Below are positions 29,519 through 36,874 of a stretch of 64,000 nt of DNA, piece after piece. Position 1 is the first letter of the stretch. Every line of letters begins with the position of its first letter. The position numbers and the translations under genes are program-made. The DNA lies in assembly GCF_001875655.1 (NCBI RefSeq), contig NZ_MKEQ01000001.1, positions 1,860,001-1,924,000 of the forward strand, read 5' to 3'. The notes beneath the pieces were generated by a model. It was not told the DNA's origin and made no database searches. It saw only the letters and a list, made by a program, of their open reading frames with translations. Source of the stretch: Enterobacter hormaechei ATCC 49162. Its GTDB lineage: Bacteria > Pseudomonadota > Gammaproteobacteria > Enterobacterales > Enterobacteriaceae.

Positions 29519-29650
29519 GGTTTATGGGCACTCTTACGCAAACTTGACAAGAATTCAAGAAACGCCAGGACAATGAGTTCCTGAAAGGCAATCCTATCGG
29601 ACATTTTTTTCACTGATCGCGAAACGCGACCCAAAATCTGCCCATAAACC
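29519..29650 (-). ncRNA. Retron msr-msd non-coding RNA
   Basis: A perfect 12-bp inverted repeat, GGTTTATGGGCA at the 5' end (29,650-29,639 on the minus strand) and TGCCCATAAACC at the 3' end, encloses 108 nt and ends 20 nt before the RT start codon. This is the a1/a2 arrangement of retron RNAs. Just after a1 comes a G in GCAGATTTTGGG that could be the branching guanosine, then an msr hairpin TCGCG-TTT-CGCGA. Further on are hairpins CAGGA/TCCTG and CTTGA/TCAAG in the likely msd part. Exact msr and msd limits are inferred. Confidence 0.8.
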
Positions 29651-30232
29651 GTCTTTAACTTACCAAAATTTGAACAAGTTGCAATTTCTAATTTTATTCC
29701 AAACCCTATCAAAAATAGTAGCGTGATTAATATCGCATTATCTTAAATTAATTTTGCATTTTACGTTGAATAACCGATGTCAGTTCGAAGCAACTGTAAC
29801 TTAGAGCGCGTTCTGCCAAAAATCCCCACTGGCGCTGACGGTGGGTGAAAACTTTTGACAACTCAATCTGAACGCCAGCGTCCGGGCAAACCAGAACAGC
29901 GATCTGAAAGATGCTCGAGGATGGTTGCAAAGGGGGAGTGCTTAACACCTCCCCTTCACGAGTTCGTGTACCTGAAGTTTTCTGAAGCGGTAGCGGTTGA
30001 CACTTTCCCCCTAGTTTTCCCTAGTAAGGCATAACAAACCATAACAGGCTGACACCTGCCCTGCTTCGCATCAGGATTAACAAAAGCTAACAGCCAAGGC
30101 TCAACAAATCTCAACGCCAGCCCTTTACACTTCTGCTGTAGCTGCTGTTCGTAGGCGTCAGGATCCGTTAGGTTGGGTTGACACTTTTCCCAGTTTCTCG
30201 CGAAAAAGTGTCAAGTTTGAGGGGCTGGGGGG
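29651..30232. other. Gene-free region upstream of the retron with repeats
   Basis: About 580 bp without a supportable gene. The retron promoter should lie at 29,651-29,760 on the minus strand. Further right are three copies of YAACAAANNNYAAC (30,032, 30,078, 30,102), a repeated TTGACACTTT (29,997 and 30,178) and a perfect 11-bp inverted repeat (30,178-30,214). A packaging or replication role is possible but unproven. Confidence 0.5.
30178..30214. repeat. Inverted repeat TTGACACTTTT / AAAAGTGTCAA
   Basis: An 11-bp perfect inverted repeat with a 15-nt spacer, 23 bp downstream of the terminase-like gene on the minus strand. The left arm also occurs directly repeated at 29,997. It could be a terminator-like structure or a protein-binding site. 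Confidence 0.6.
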
Positions 30233-30724
30233 TTACAGTTTTTCGCCGTCCAGCAGGCAGAGTGACATTAAACCAGTTTTGTTCCAGTCATCCAGCGTAT
30301 CGGGGTGCATTGTGGCAACGTAAGCCAGCTCAGAACGAAGAAACCGTAAAGCGCCTGCTGCACGGTCTTTGCCATAGAAGCTGTGGGTTTCTTCATCCAG
30401 CCGGAAGAGAATCAGTAGTTGCTCTTCGGGCTCGTGCTGAACATCAAAACCCAGCTCAGCGGCTGCGGCCTCTATCCTCTGGCCAGCATCAATATCAGCC
30501 GGCAGCTTTTTCCCGCTGTCATGCTTCCATACCCATGCGGCGGCCTGCGCCCACGTCATTTCAGTCTGGTGTTCGCCAGCACCAGCAGAATTTTGTTTAG
30601 CCTGCGATGCATCAACATCCACTTTATCGCCTGAAATTACAATTTCACCGCGGGCTATCCAGCCGTAAACAGTTTGCCGGCTGACGCCCATATGCCTGGC
30701 GTAGGCTGATTTACTTAACAGCAT
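30233..30724 (-). CDS. HTH protein resembling phage terminase small subunit (Nu1-like)
   Basis: The 163-residue protein starts with a winged HTH, SKSAYARHMGVSRQTVYGWIARGEIV, followed by DKVDVDAS, the pattern of Nu1-type terminase small subunits that recognise packaging sites. The ATG at 30724 has GGAGGG about 9 nt upstream; the longer open frame overlaps the upstream gene. Residues 70-163 are unrecognised. In phage satellites a small terminase homologue can redirect helper packaging. That role is possible here but not shown, and a plain DNA-binding regulator is an alternative. Confidence 0.6.
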   Translation of the reverse strand: MLLSKSAYARHMGVSRQTVYGWIARGEIVISGDKVDVDASQAKQNSAGAGEHQTEMTWAQAAAWVWKHDSGKKLPADIDAGQRIEAAAAELGFDVQHEPEEQLLILFRLDEETHSFYGKDRAAGALRFLRSELAYVATMHPDTLDDWNKTGLMSLCLLDGEKL

Positions 30725-30758
30725 CCTGTGTTTCCCTCCGGGCAGAAAAAAACCGCCC

Positions 30759-31544
30759 TCAGGCGGCCTGCTTCTCTTCTGAATGTGTCTGCCGCTGGCT
30801 GCCTTTGAGCATCGCGCTGACATGTTCGCTTAACTGATCAAGGCCGGTCATGCGGGGGAGAACTTCTGATGGATCGTCGTTCTTCCCGTAAACGAGATTG
30901 TTATACCAGGTTCGGACAGCTGTAATTTGTGCGACGTCTTTCCTTACCGCGTCGACCAGCTCGGCAACCGCGCTAATCACCTGCCCGTTCTCTGATGCGA
31001 TACGGGAGAAGCCGAGACGTTTTAGCTGTTCCGTATCGAGTCCCGAACACACTGCGTGCGCCCTTAGTAAGGCGTCCGCCAGATCCGGATGCTTTCCACT
31101 GTGCATCGACAGCAGCATTTTTTCCTGACTGCGGCGATCCAGCCTGGCGAATGTCTGGCGCATTTCGCTGTCACGCATGAATCCCTGAACATCATCAGAT
31201 GCCAGTGGATTAACCGGAGCGAGCTTATTCTTCAGGTAATCGAGAATGTTTGCGGCCTGCTCGCTTACAGCTGCCACCCCGCGGGTAAAGTCTTTGAGCG
31301 TGTCCGGGTTCCGGGCTTCACCTGCCCTGCGGTTTTTTGCCTGTTCGTTCAGATCCGGATCGTTGCGGATAACGTCCAGCAAATCCGCCTCAGCTTCGGC
31401 CTGCTGCGCCGTTGTCCTCAGGCTGGTGAGTTCCCCCGCCATACCACGGAATAAAGCGGCCATCTGAGTATTTGGCGCAACAACCTTACCGGCATAACCC
31501 GCCAGCTCGATGCTGTGTTTCCCTATTTTGATTGAGTAGCTCAC
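30759..31544 (-). CDS. Hypothetical satellite protein, helical
   Basis: I do not recognise a family. The 261-residue protein is mostly alpha-helical and charged, with a coiled-coil-like stretch at about 35-95 (LTSLRTTAQQAEAEADLL). It has no signal peptide or membrane segment. It overlaps the upstream small gene by 4 bp and precedes the terminase-like HTH gene, so it probably belongs to the satellite's late or packaging-interference genes. Confidence 0.65.
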   Translation of the reverse strand: MSYSIKIGKHSIELAGYAGKVVAPNTQMAALFRGMAGELTSLRTTAQQAEAEADLLDVIRNDPDLNEQAKNRRAGEARNPDTLKDFTRGVAAVSEQAANILDYLKNKLAPVNPLASDDVQGFMRDSEMRQTFARLDRRSQEKMLLSMHSGKHPDLADALLRAHAVCSGLDTEQLKRLGFSRIASENGQVISAVAELVDAVRKDVAQITAVRTWYNNLVYGKNDDPSEVLPRMTGLDQLSEHVSAMLKGSQRQTHSEEKQAA

Positions 31545-31714
31545 TGGCCAGCCTCCATTTTTGACAGCCCTGCATCAAATACCTTGCGTGCAACTGCATG
31601 GATTGACGGCGCGATCCCCATGCCCGACTTCTGGCGCTCCCTCTCCTGAATGGTTTTCAGAGCCTGAATCTGTTCCCCGTTCAGCAGAACGGGCTTAACG
31701 TTAACCTTGCTCAT
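31541..31714 (-). CDS. Small hypothetical protein, possibly ribbon-helix-helix
   Basis: The 57-residue protein (MSKVNVKPVLLNGEQIQAL) has a beta-strand then two helices, compatible with a ribbon-helix-helix DNA-binding fold, but I cannot identify the family. The ATG at 31714 is preferred over an upstream start because GGGGGC lies close before it. It lies between the iteron region and the 261-residue gene, which it overlaps by 4 bp. Confidence 0.55.
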   Translation of the reverse strand: MSKVNVKPVLLNGEQIQALKTIQERERQKSGMGIAPSIHAVARKVFDAGLSKMEAGQ

Positions 31715-31856
31715 GATGCCCCCTGTAATAGCGACCATTAAAGTTCCATTAATCGCAACAATCAAATAATTAATTGCGATTTATGAAACGATGTTAATGA
31801 AATTACAGGGGTGCACAACGCGAAAAGTGTGGATGCGTTTTAAAGAATTTGCCCTC

Positions 31857-32104
31857 AAGGTATACATGGTGTTCATAAAGGCAATATATTTCTTATAAAA
31901 CAATACATTAACCCATGAATACCAGCCTACATTTTGGGATTTCAGGTGTACACGGTATACATCATTCTGTTCAATAAACCACCAGATGATTAATGAGAGA
32001 ATGAACACCATGTACACCCTGTGTATACCTGAAAACAAGGTATACATGGTTTATTTCACTGATTTATATATAAATTATTCTCTCGATGTATACCATGTAT
32101 ACCT
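31857..32104. other. Iteron cluster, probable replication origin of the satellite
   Basis: AAGGTATACATGGT occurs identically at 31,857 and 32,037. Related units occur at 31,944-31,962 (GGTGTACACGGTATACAT), at 32,008-32,030 inverted (ACCATGTACACC, GTGTATACC) and at 32,086-32,104 inverted (ATGTATACCATGTATACC). Between 32,051 and 32,085 is an AT-rich tract, ACTGATTTATATATAAAT. Inverted iterons flanking an AT-rich core, just after the primase-helicase gene, match the origin layout of PICI and P4-like satellites. The whole stretch 31,715-32,125 has no gene. Confidence 0.75.
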
Positions 32105-32125
32105 TTCTCCATATTTATCTGAACT

Positions 32126-33889
32126 TCATTCTTTATGACCGGCTACAGGATGCGTCTGAGGTAACCAGTCTTCCGCACTTTCCGAAAGTTCGACGTTAGT
32201 CACCATGCCACGGGCTCTACGTTCCTTACGGTACTCGTGATTAAACTCCCGCATCGCGCTTTCCATCCCCTCTGCGAATTTATTCAGCGTCAGCGGCTTG
32301 TCGAAACCGTTGGCCTCCAGGAATGCCAGATAAGCGTGATAGAGATAAATTCGCGGATAGTGAGGCGGATTGCGGTTTCCTACCATCATTCCCGCACAAT
32401 CAGCCAGTCGCTCAAGGTGAGCGCAGAAGGCATACAGCGGATCCGTTTTCTGCTTCACCTCCAGTGCTTCTTCGCTGTTCCGTTGCTCCAGCAGCAGCGC
32501 CCGCGCTTTTTCCGGGTCCGCAAAGTTCGCCAGCAGCCGACGAACAACCACCGGAATTTCAGCGGATATCTTCTCTGCCAGGTCGGGATCCTTATCCTCT
32601 TCGCTGACGCGCCGGTTAAACTGGAAAATTACGCGGCGCCGGGAAACGCCGCCGGCACGTTCGGTGAAAATCATCGGCGTGTTGTTCGTGGCCACAACCA
32701 CCGCCCGCAGAACGGCGGTGTACTGATGCTCGTGTTTCGGGTCGATCTCCACCGCATCCCCGCCGGTGATTGCCTTTATCCCGGTGCCCTCACCTGAATA
32801 TTTGGGCTGATCAGGAAGCGTTATCATGCTCTTACCGACGAACTGCGCCCGTCCGCGTGCGCTGTCGAGCGCCGCCATGTTCCCGCTCGCAGTGTTATGC
32901 GCGCCGGCCAGCATCGTGGCGATATGGGTAAAGACACTTTTCCCGCTGCCACCCTCCCCGGTTATCTCGAGGAACAGCTGCCAGTCGTACCGGTTCGCCA
33001 GAACCATAAAGAGCGCCGCAGCGATACGCTGCATCTTAATTGCGTCTCTATCTGATGCGTAACTTAGCCATTTATGGAAGTTCGGCGCGTGGTCGCGGAG
33101 GTTTTCGCCCGGCACCGCCGGCATGTAGGTCACGCCGTTGTGGTTGGTCAGCCAGTTATCCTGGCTGTGTTCGGAGAAAACGCCGGTTTCCATATCGTAG
33201 ACGCCGTTTGCAAAGGGGATCAGGCTGCGCCGCGGCTCTCCCATTACCGGGATAACGATTTTCAGGGCGTCGATAACGTTGTTGATCGCACGCTTGCTGA
33301 AGTTGGTTTTGTTCTCGTTGTAGATAGCCACCATTTCGCGGCTCAGCTCGAGCAGAGACGTTTTCTCCCAGATGCCGGCACGGTAGACGTACACGCCCTC
33401 GCTGTTTTCATTGATTGCAATGCCGGTGTAACGCGCGGCCAGTATGAGCGCCTTTTCGTTATCAGCCAGGTCGCGGAGGTTTACATCCGTCAGCGGTTTG
33501 CCGATCACCATGCTTTTGCCGGCTTCCGCATCGGCTTTGAGGCGCGGCAGTTGCGGCGTCCAGTCCTCCAGAAGCTGATAACCTTCAGAGTAGAATTGCG
33601 CGCGCTCCACGCCGGCCACCGCCAGCTTTGTAGCGAGAATGGTTATCTGCCGTTCGGTCAGATGCCCGCCACGACAAACCCGGGCATAGAGCCGGCCATC
33701 ATCCACAATCCGGATATTCTCCAGCTCCGCCAGCTGCTTTTTATCCAGCACGACCGGCGGCACGGTGTCACCAATCGGGTTCATTTCCTGCCATGCTTTG
33801 GCGAACGTCCAGGCATCGGCTCCGGCAAAGATAATTGACTCCTCCATGAGATCCGCCGGCTGCTTTTTAAGGTTTGGTGCATTCTTCAT
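32126..33889 (-). CDS. D5-type primase-helicase of the satellite
   Basis: The 587-residue protein is a P4 alpha/D5-like replication protein. Walker A is GEGGSGKSVFTH (near residue 305), followed by the superfamily 3 helicase pattern KSMITLPDQPKYSG and ATNNTPMIF and the arginine-rich sensor AGGVSRRRVIFQFNRR. The N-terminal part lacks a zinc-finger primase motif that I can see. It probably initiates replication at the iterons 22 bp downstream of its stop. The start overlaps the DUF4222 gene stop by 4 bp. Confidence 0.88.
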   Translation of the reverse strand: MKNAPNLKKQPADLMEESIIFAGADAWTFAKAWQEMNPIGDTVPPVVLDKKQLAELENIRIVDDGRLYARVCRGGHLTERQITILATKLAVAGVERAQFYSEGYQLLEDWTPQLPRLKADAEAGKSMVIGKPLTDVNLRDLADNEKALILAARYTGIAINENSEGVYVYRAGIWEKTSLLELSREMVAIYNENKTNFSKRAINNVIDALKIVIPVMGEPRRSLIPFANGVYDMETGVFSEHSQDNWLTNHNGVTYMPAVPGENLRDHAPNFHKWLSYASDRDAIKMQRIAAALFMVLANRYDWQLFLEITGEGGSGKSVFTHIATMLAGAHNTASGNMAALDSARGRAQFVGKSMITLPDQPKYSGEGTGIKAITGGDAVEIDPKHEHQYTAVLRAVVVATNNTPMIFTERAGGVSRRRVIFQFNRRVSEEDKDPDLAEKISAEIPVVVRRLLANFADPEKARALLLEQRNSEEALEVKQKTDPLYAFCAHLERLADCAGMMVGNRNPPHYPRIYLYHAYLAFLEANGFDKPLTLNKFAEGMESAMREFNHEYRKERRARGMVTNVELSESAEDWLPQTHPVAGHKE

Positions 33890-34200
33890 TTTCTGTTTCC
33901 TCGCTCCCTGATGATTTCCCGCATGACCCGAATTCGTTCGATGCCCTGCACCCGCATAATCCGATCGATATCTTTTTCGCCGGCGACCGGCGCGGAAGAA
34001 ACAAATTCAAACTCCCGTACCAGTCTTTCGGGCGTGCAAAAACACGGTGAGCTGTACCCTTCACGGCAATATGTCACTCTGTCGAATCGGTAACTTTCGA
34101 TAATTACTATGTTGCCCCGACTGTCCTTCCATTTATCGCCCGGCCTGATTTCAGGGTGAGCGCGGCCACCAGCAGCTAAGCCGGAATTTTTAATCGTCAT
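33886..34200 (-). CDS. DUF4222-like prophage protein
   Basis: The 104-residue protein contains RPGDKWKDSRGNIVIIESYR and RVTYCREGYSSPCFCTPERL, which I recognise as the DUF4222 type common in enterobacterial prophages; its function is unknown. Its N-terminus MTIKNSGLAAGGRAHPE resembles that of the BRO-N protein at 36,245-36,853 at both protein and DNA level. GAGGT lies 7 nt before the start. Confidence 0.7.
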   Translation of the reverse strand: MTIKNSGLAAGGRAHPEIRPGDKWKDSRGNIVIIESYRFDRVTYCREGYSSPCFCTPERLVREFEFVSSAPVAGEKDIDRIMRVQGIERIRVMREIIRERGNRK

Positions 34201-34210
34201 ATTTTTTACC

Positions 34211-34414
34211 TCACGCCGCTGGCGGGATTACCTGATAACCAATTTTCCTCAGAAAGCGCGCGGCACTCTCCACCGTAAAAATGATCTCGTCGTCCAGAAG
34301 GGGGCGCATCGACTGCAACCCGTTCGACGTGTCCACCAGATAGCGACCACCGGCCGGAAAACTGAATACGTTTTTGCCGTCGGCCCGGCGAACCAGATCG
34401 TAAACAGGAGTCAT
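34211..34414 (-). CDS. Small hypothetical satellite protein
   Basis: The 67-residue protein starts MTPVYDLVRRADGKNVFSF. A strong ribosome-binding site (GGGAGGGG) lies 6 nt before the ATG at 34414, so this start is preferred over one 14 codons upstream. I do not recognise a family. It lies 10 bp before the DUF4222 gene in the same direction. Confidence 0.6.
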   Translation of the reverse strand: MTPVYDLVRRADGKNVFSFPAGGRYLVDTSNGLQSMRPLLDDEIIFTVESAARFLRKIGYQVIPPAA

Positions 34415-34529
34415 AATTTCCCCTCCCCGTCCCTTAATAACTGGCTGGCAAAACAAAATCGCACACTATTTAATTGCGCAGGGATGTGATCGGCGAAAGC
34501 ACCGAGACAGCAAATTGGGATAACCGTTG

Positions 34530-35405
34530 TCATACAGATACCTCCATGGCCAGACGGGATTGAATGGCGGAGGCCTTGCTGCCTAACTGGAGGTAAGTTC
34601 GGGTGATTGCCGGGTTACTGTGCCCGAGCATTTCAGAGGCGACCAGCAAACCCTGTTCGCCGCCGGCGGACATGAGATTAAAGGCGGCAATCTTGCGGCT
34701 GGAATAGGCACTCAGGCGCAGACGCGTGTTTACCACTCGGGTAAACCACACCATTACGTTGTGCAGTTTCTTCCAAATCGTCTGGCGGCTCACGCTACCT
34801 TCCAGAGACTGGCAACGGTTACTTTCAATCTGGCTGCGGGAAAATACCAGGTCGTCCCCGATAAGATTGCGCTCCATGCGTTCACGCAGCCGCTTGATAA
34901 TGCCCGGCGGCAGCTGTTTGGTATCGTGCTTAACTTCAGCCTTTGCCACCAGCTCAAACACGATCGCCTGTTCTTCTTCCGTCATGCCGGCGGCCAGTTC
35001 GTCGCAGTTCACGCTATCCCAGTGCATGTAGGCAATGTGATCGCCAGCAAGCCGGGCAGCGTCCTTGCGCTGCTGGCGAACAATCTCGAGCCCCTTCCGG
35101 GTCGCCCTGGCTTCTGCTGCTTTGGTCTGCTTCGCTACGATGATTGTCGCAATGCCGGTTTCCCAGTTGATGCAGGAGTAACGGAAGTTGCACACGTCGC
35201 TGGTACGCCAGCCGGTAACGGTCGCAATATCCCACCAGAGTAAAACCCAGTCCGGCTGTGTCTGCTGGATGCGTTCACGCAGTTTGCGCTGCTCTTCCCG
35301 TTCGTATACGGGGGTCATGGTGCGGGTGCCTTTCGTGGTAGTGGCTTTTACCACGTTTCCGCGCAGCTCGCGTGCTTTAGCTGTAAGGGTCTGGAGCTTA
35401 AACAT
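34530..35405 (-). CDS. Tyrosine recombinase-like protein with altered HxxR motif
   Basis: The 291-residue protein has the C-terminal catalytic fold of phage integrases: the first Arg in VTGWRTSDVCNFRY and the late motifs LGHSNPAITRTYLQLG (His and Tyr). The usual HxxR reads AYSSRKIAAFN, with Ser in place of the first His. It has only a short N-terminal region, so it looks like a core-only recombinase. It is not adjacent to an attachment site, and the element has a separate full-length integrase. It may be a resolvase or a regulator derived from one. The frame stays open far upstream, but the ATG at 35405 fits the family. Confidence 0.75.
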   Translation of the reverse strand: MFKLQTLTAKARELRGNVVKATTTKGTRTMTPVYEREEQRKLRERIQQTQPDWVLLWWDIATVTGWRTSDVCNFRYSCINWETGIATIIVAKQTKAAEARATRKGLEIVRQQRKDAARLAGDHIAYMHWDSVNCDELAAGMTEEEQAIVFELVAKAEVKHDTKQLPPGIIKRLRERMERNLIGDDLVFSRSQIESNRCQSLEGSVSRQTIWKKLHNVMVWFTRVVNTRLRLSAYSSRKIAAFNLMSAGGEQGLLVASEMLGHSNPAITRTYLQLGSKASAIQSRLAMEVSV

Positions 35406-35586
35406 GCTGTACCTCCTTAAGACGAAAACGACACGCCAGAATACAGACACATCCTGCAGGCGTTTTTTCGCGTGCTTCGTGTTCGGTGGAAGCAGTAACG
35501 TTGACGATCTGATTTGTGAATTCACCCAGGGTGAGAAAACGCCATGTAAATTCAGGGCGTGTTTGGGTAGACTTAGTGCAAGCCAT
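35398..35586 (-). CDS. Icd-like host cell division inhibitor protein
   Basis: The 62-residue protein (MACTKSTQTRPEFTWRFLTL) matches the phage P1 Icd-like family, with the typical ending GCVCILACRFRLKE. In P1 Icd inhibits host division and is controlled by the C4 antisense RNA together with the antirepressor. Here it overlaps the downstream recombinase start by 8 bp. Its upstream leader forms a strong hairpin at 35,617-35,647 that is also a terminator on the opposite strand. Confidence 0.75.
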   Translation of the reverse strand: MACTKSTQTRPEFTWRFLTLGEFTNQIVNVTASTEHEAREKTPAGCVCILACRFRLKEVQHV

Positions 35587-35616
35587 AATGTTAGTACCTC
35601 TAACGTTGTGGTCAGA

Positions 35617-35658
35617 CGCCCTGAAAGTGTTCCCGCACTTCGGGGCGTTGTTTTTTTT
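35617..35658 (+). terminator. Plus-strand terminator opposite the Icd-like leader
   Basis: CGCCC-TGAAAGTG and CACTTC-GGGGCG form a long stem at 35,617-35,647 followed by TTGTTTTTTTT on the plus strand. A plus-strand transcript ending here would be antisense to the Icd-like leader and start codon. Confidence 0.65.
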
Positions 35659-35668
35659 AACTTCTGTG

Positions 35669-35700
35669 TGTAATGTGTCATCACACATAAACACATTACA
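35669..35700. promoter_or_regulatory. Palindromic operator candidate between Icd-like and RHH genes
   Basis: TGTAATGTGT (35,669-35,678) and ACACATTACA (35,691-35,700) are perfect inverted arms around an inner GTG/CAC palindrome. The site lies between the minus-strand Icd-like gene and the plus-strand ribbon-helix-helix gene, whose product is a natural candidate to bind it. Confidence 0.6.
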
Positions 35701-35715
35701 TCGGGTGTAATTAAC

Positions 35716-35895
35716 GTGTCAACACACAAAAACGAGAGACGTGGTAATCCTCCATTCCAGTTTCGGCTGGATCCAGAACTGCGAGAAATGATGGAACGGG
35801 CACAACAGCAAGATGGTGATGAATCACTAGCTGCGTGGCTGAAGAGGATCGTTCGCAAAGAACTCCAACAGCGTGGAATTGCCCCTAAAGAGTAA
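35716..35895 (+). CDS. Small Arc/RHH-type DNA-binding protein
   Basis: A 59-residue frame starting at GTG encodes MSTHKNERRGNPPFQFRLD, then ELREMMERAQ and SLAAWLKRIVRKELQQRG. The short FQFRL strand followed by two helices is the ribbon-helix-helix pattern of small phage and plasmid repressors. It lies 15 bp after a palindrome that it may bind. It is one of the few plus-strand genes in the satellite, divergent from the Icd-like gene, as in a genetic switch. Confidence 0.7.
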   Translation: MSTHKNERRGNPPFQFRLDPELREMMERAQQQDGDESLAAWLKRIVRKELQQRGIAPKE

Positions 35896-35898
35896 ATA

Positions 35899-36042
35899 AT
35901 GAAAAAAATCCTTCTTGGTCTTCTCGTCTTATTAATAGCAGTATTCGCACTCAAATCATGCCTCAGCAGTGAGAGCGCTTGCGGAAGTAACGAAAAAGAC
36001 GTACTGAAGCAAAGTTGCGAAAAATTACTAAACAAAAATTGA
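35899..36042 (+). CDS. Small membrane-anchored peptide
   Basis: A 47-residue frame starts 3 bp after the RHH gene: MKKILLGLLVLLIAVFALKS, then CLSSESACGS. The N-terminal hydrophobic helix could be a membrane anchor or signal, and the four Cys in the remainder suggest export. Function unknown. Confidence 0.55.
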   Translation: MKKILLGLLVLLIAVFALKSCLSSESACGSNEKDVLKQSCEKLLNKN

Positions 36043-36244
36043 TTATCGCAGGGGGCGACGGAGAGAGCCTCGCCCTTGCTACGGGTAATAATTAATTGGC
36101 TGCTTTCGTTGCGAGCGAAGCCCTGCCCCAGATGGGCATAAATGTTCTTCATGGCATTAACCTTTTCGAATTGTTTAGTGAGCTGTCGCGACAAACTTAT
36201 TTTGAGTGCTCAACATCGCAAGAGCACGCAAGTTATTCACGAAC

Positions 36245-36853
36245 TCAATTTTTTTCATCCGTTAAAGGGCGAACTTCAGTAAACGGCTCATGACCATCTT
36301 CGCCTAACAGCTCGGGCTGATACTTACGCCATAGCTGGCTCTCCTCCCGCACAAGAGCCTCTTTTACTGCCTTACACTGCTGCAACTTATACCCGCGTTT
36401 GCTGGCCTCCTGCTGATAAGCAGCCATGCGCCGGCTGAAGTCGTTCAGGAACACGAACGGCACTCCATAGAAGCCAGTTTTACGAATTGAGGGAATGACC
36501 TCACGGAATACCCAATTACTGAACTGGTGCGCAAAGGTGCCGGGAGTAGTCGCCTTACGACTACGTGAGATCAGTTTGTAGAATCCTGACTCGCAGACAG
36601 TTCGCATAGTCTGCTTTCCACCAGGGGTGGGTATTAAACACTCCCCCTTTTCATCATCATCCAGACGTCGCAAAGCAACCTTGTGATCAGTTATTTCCAG
36701 AGCTGCGCATACATCTGCCGCGACAAACCATGGCTCCCCCAGTATCTTAACAATTCGTACTTTTGCATCCTCAAATTTAATGACCGAAATATCATCACTG
36801 CTGTTTTCAGGGTGAGCAAAACCCTGCCCGGCACGGGCATTTTTGATAGTCAT
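36245..36853 (-). CDS. BRO-N domain antirepressor-like protein
   Basis: The 202-residue protein has a BRO-N domain at residues about 20-125 (VRIVKILGEPWFVAADVCAALEI, then WVFREVIPSIRKTGFYG). The family includes phage antirepressors and baculovirus BRO proteins. The C-terminal 75 residues are charged and unrecognised. It lies 22 bp after alpA on the same strand. Its first 17 residues share a module with the DUF4222 protein. Confidence 0.85.
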   Translation of the reverse strand: MTIKNARAGQGFAHPENSSDDISVIKFEDAKVRIVKILGEPWFVAADVCAALEITDHKVALRRLDDDEKGECLIPTPGGKQTMRTVCESGFYKLISRSRKATTPGTFAHQFSNWVFREVIPSIRKTGFYGVPFVFLNDFSRRMAAYQQEASKRGYKLQQCKAVKEALVREESQLWRKYQPELLGEDGHEPFTEVRPLTDEKN

Positions 36854-36874
36854 ATTAGTTTTCCCCGGGCTAAG

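Noticed and set aside
36060..36155. Small minus-strand gene starting MKNIYAHLGQGFARNE
   Set aside because: The start looks like a known prophage leader, but the frame has no natural end before running through other genes, so only the N-terminal similarity is reported.
35406..36194. N-terminal extension of the satellite recombinase to a 554-residue protein
   Set aside because: The extension overlaps the Icd-like gene and plus-strand genes, has low-complexity Ser/Cys-rich sequence and lacks family similarity. The ATG at 35,405 gives a normal core recombinase.
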